From Oscheius tipulae (taxonomy: Eukaryota > Nematoda > Chromadorea > Rhabditida > Rhabditidae): a stretch of DNA of 64,000 nt. The notes under the pieces are model-generated. The model saw only the letters and a program-made list of their open reading frames with translations, was not told the DNA's origin and made no database searches. The stretch covers positions 6,696,001 to 6,760,000 of the forward strand of contig JASJZH010000003.1 of NCBI GenBank assembly GCA_037178975.1, written 5' to 3'. The first letter of the stretch is position 1. Each line of letters begins with the position of its first letter. A program made the position numbers and the translations under genes. Shown here one piece after another: positions 63,790 to 64,000 of this stretch.

Positions 63790-64000
63790 GATTTTCTCAT
63801 TTCCAATGACTAGAATCCTTCAATCACTACCACACACTCTCGGTGTCTTTTTGTTAAAAAAATTCGTTGTTTTATAGAAAAGTTTCCAAATTGCTTGGTC
63901 TGGTACTGTTTGGAGGCAATTAAATTCGCTTTTCAAAACGAAGGTAGTAACAACTACTATTCCCTGTGCCTGTCCCTGTCCATTGTTATCCAGTCTCTCT
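63790..64000. other. Upstream region of the 299-aa gene
   Basis: No exon recognised; expected to hold the promoter or 5'UTR of the minus-strand gene. Confidence 0.4.

Overview
The window is eukaryotic nuclear DNA, most likely from a nematode. The genes are intron-rich and closely packed on both strands. Many introns are only 26-45 bp, with T-rich ends of the TTTTAG/TTTCAG type, and most start codons sit a few bases after such an acceptor even when no upstream exon is visible, as expected for spliced-leader addition. Gene content agrees: a short SH2-tyrosine kinase without an F-BAR region, a DUF23/GT92 glycosyltransferase, an ALG-type Argonaute, and same-strand gene runs only 130-250 bp apart. 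No rRNA gene, CRISPR array or prokaryotic operon is present. The species cannot be named from sequence alone.

Layout, left to right. 0.2-5 kb (+): 3' part of XPD/ERCC2 helicase, then the TACO1/YebC mitochondrial translation factor. 5.1-11.4 kb (-): HAT1 upstream of a DDX11/CHL1 helicase, convergent on the first pair. 12-21.4 kb (+): an AT-hook/PEHE-like chromatin protein (KANSL1-like), the mitochondrial protease YME1L, and PPCDC of coenzyme A synthesis. 23-24.7 kb (+): an STK32/YANK kinase. 26.2-30.2 kb (-): an Argonaute with an RGG insert. 31.8-35.2 kb (+): APC2 of the anaphase-promoting complex. 36.1-44.5 kb (+): four genes in tight succession (cytohesin, ANKZF1/Vms1, IPP isomerase, signal peptidase subunit SPCS3), the best operon candidate. 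44.9-46.7 kb (-): an unidentified coiled-coil protein. 46.9-48.3 kb: a repeat block bounded by long terminal inverted repeats. 48.4-50 kb: two divergent paralogous small secreted proteins. 52-54.5 kb (-): USP12/46 deubiquitinase. 55.8-58.1 kb: an SH2 tyrosine kinase (-) and a divergent unknown 120-aa protein (+). 58.5-59.5 kb (+): a divergent Otx/paired-like homeobox gene. 59.6-63.8 kb (-): the GT92 glycosyltransferase and an unidentified 299-aa protein whose last exon overlaps it.

Most genes are housekeeping genes with unrelated roles (repair, chromatin, mitochondria, ubiquitin, secretion), so what links neighbours is probably co-transcription rather than a shared pathway. The less ordinary material is the inverted-repeat element and its dispersed repeat family, tRNA-like repeats in introns, an Argonaute whose catalytic tetrad reads DEDD, an R50 homeodomain, the secreted-protein pair, and overlapping reading frames near 62.3 kb.

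Exon limits were read by eye from splice signals, reading phase and remembered family sequences. In most genes the summed exon lengths keep a single open frame; exceptions are stated in the entries.
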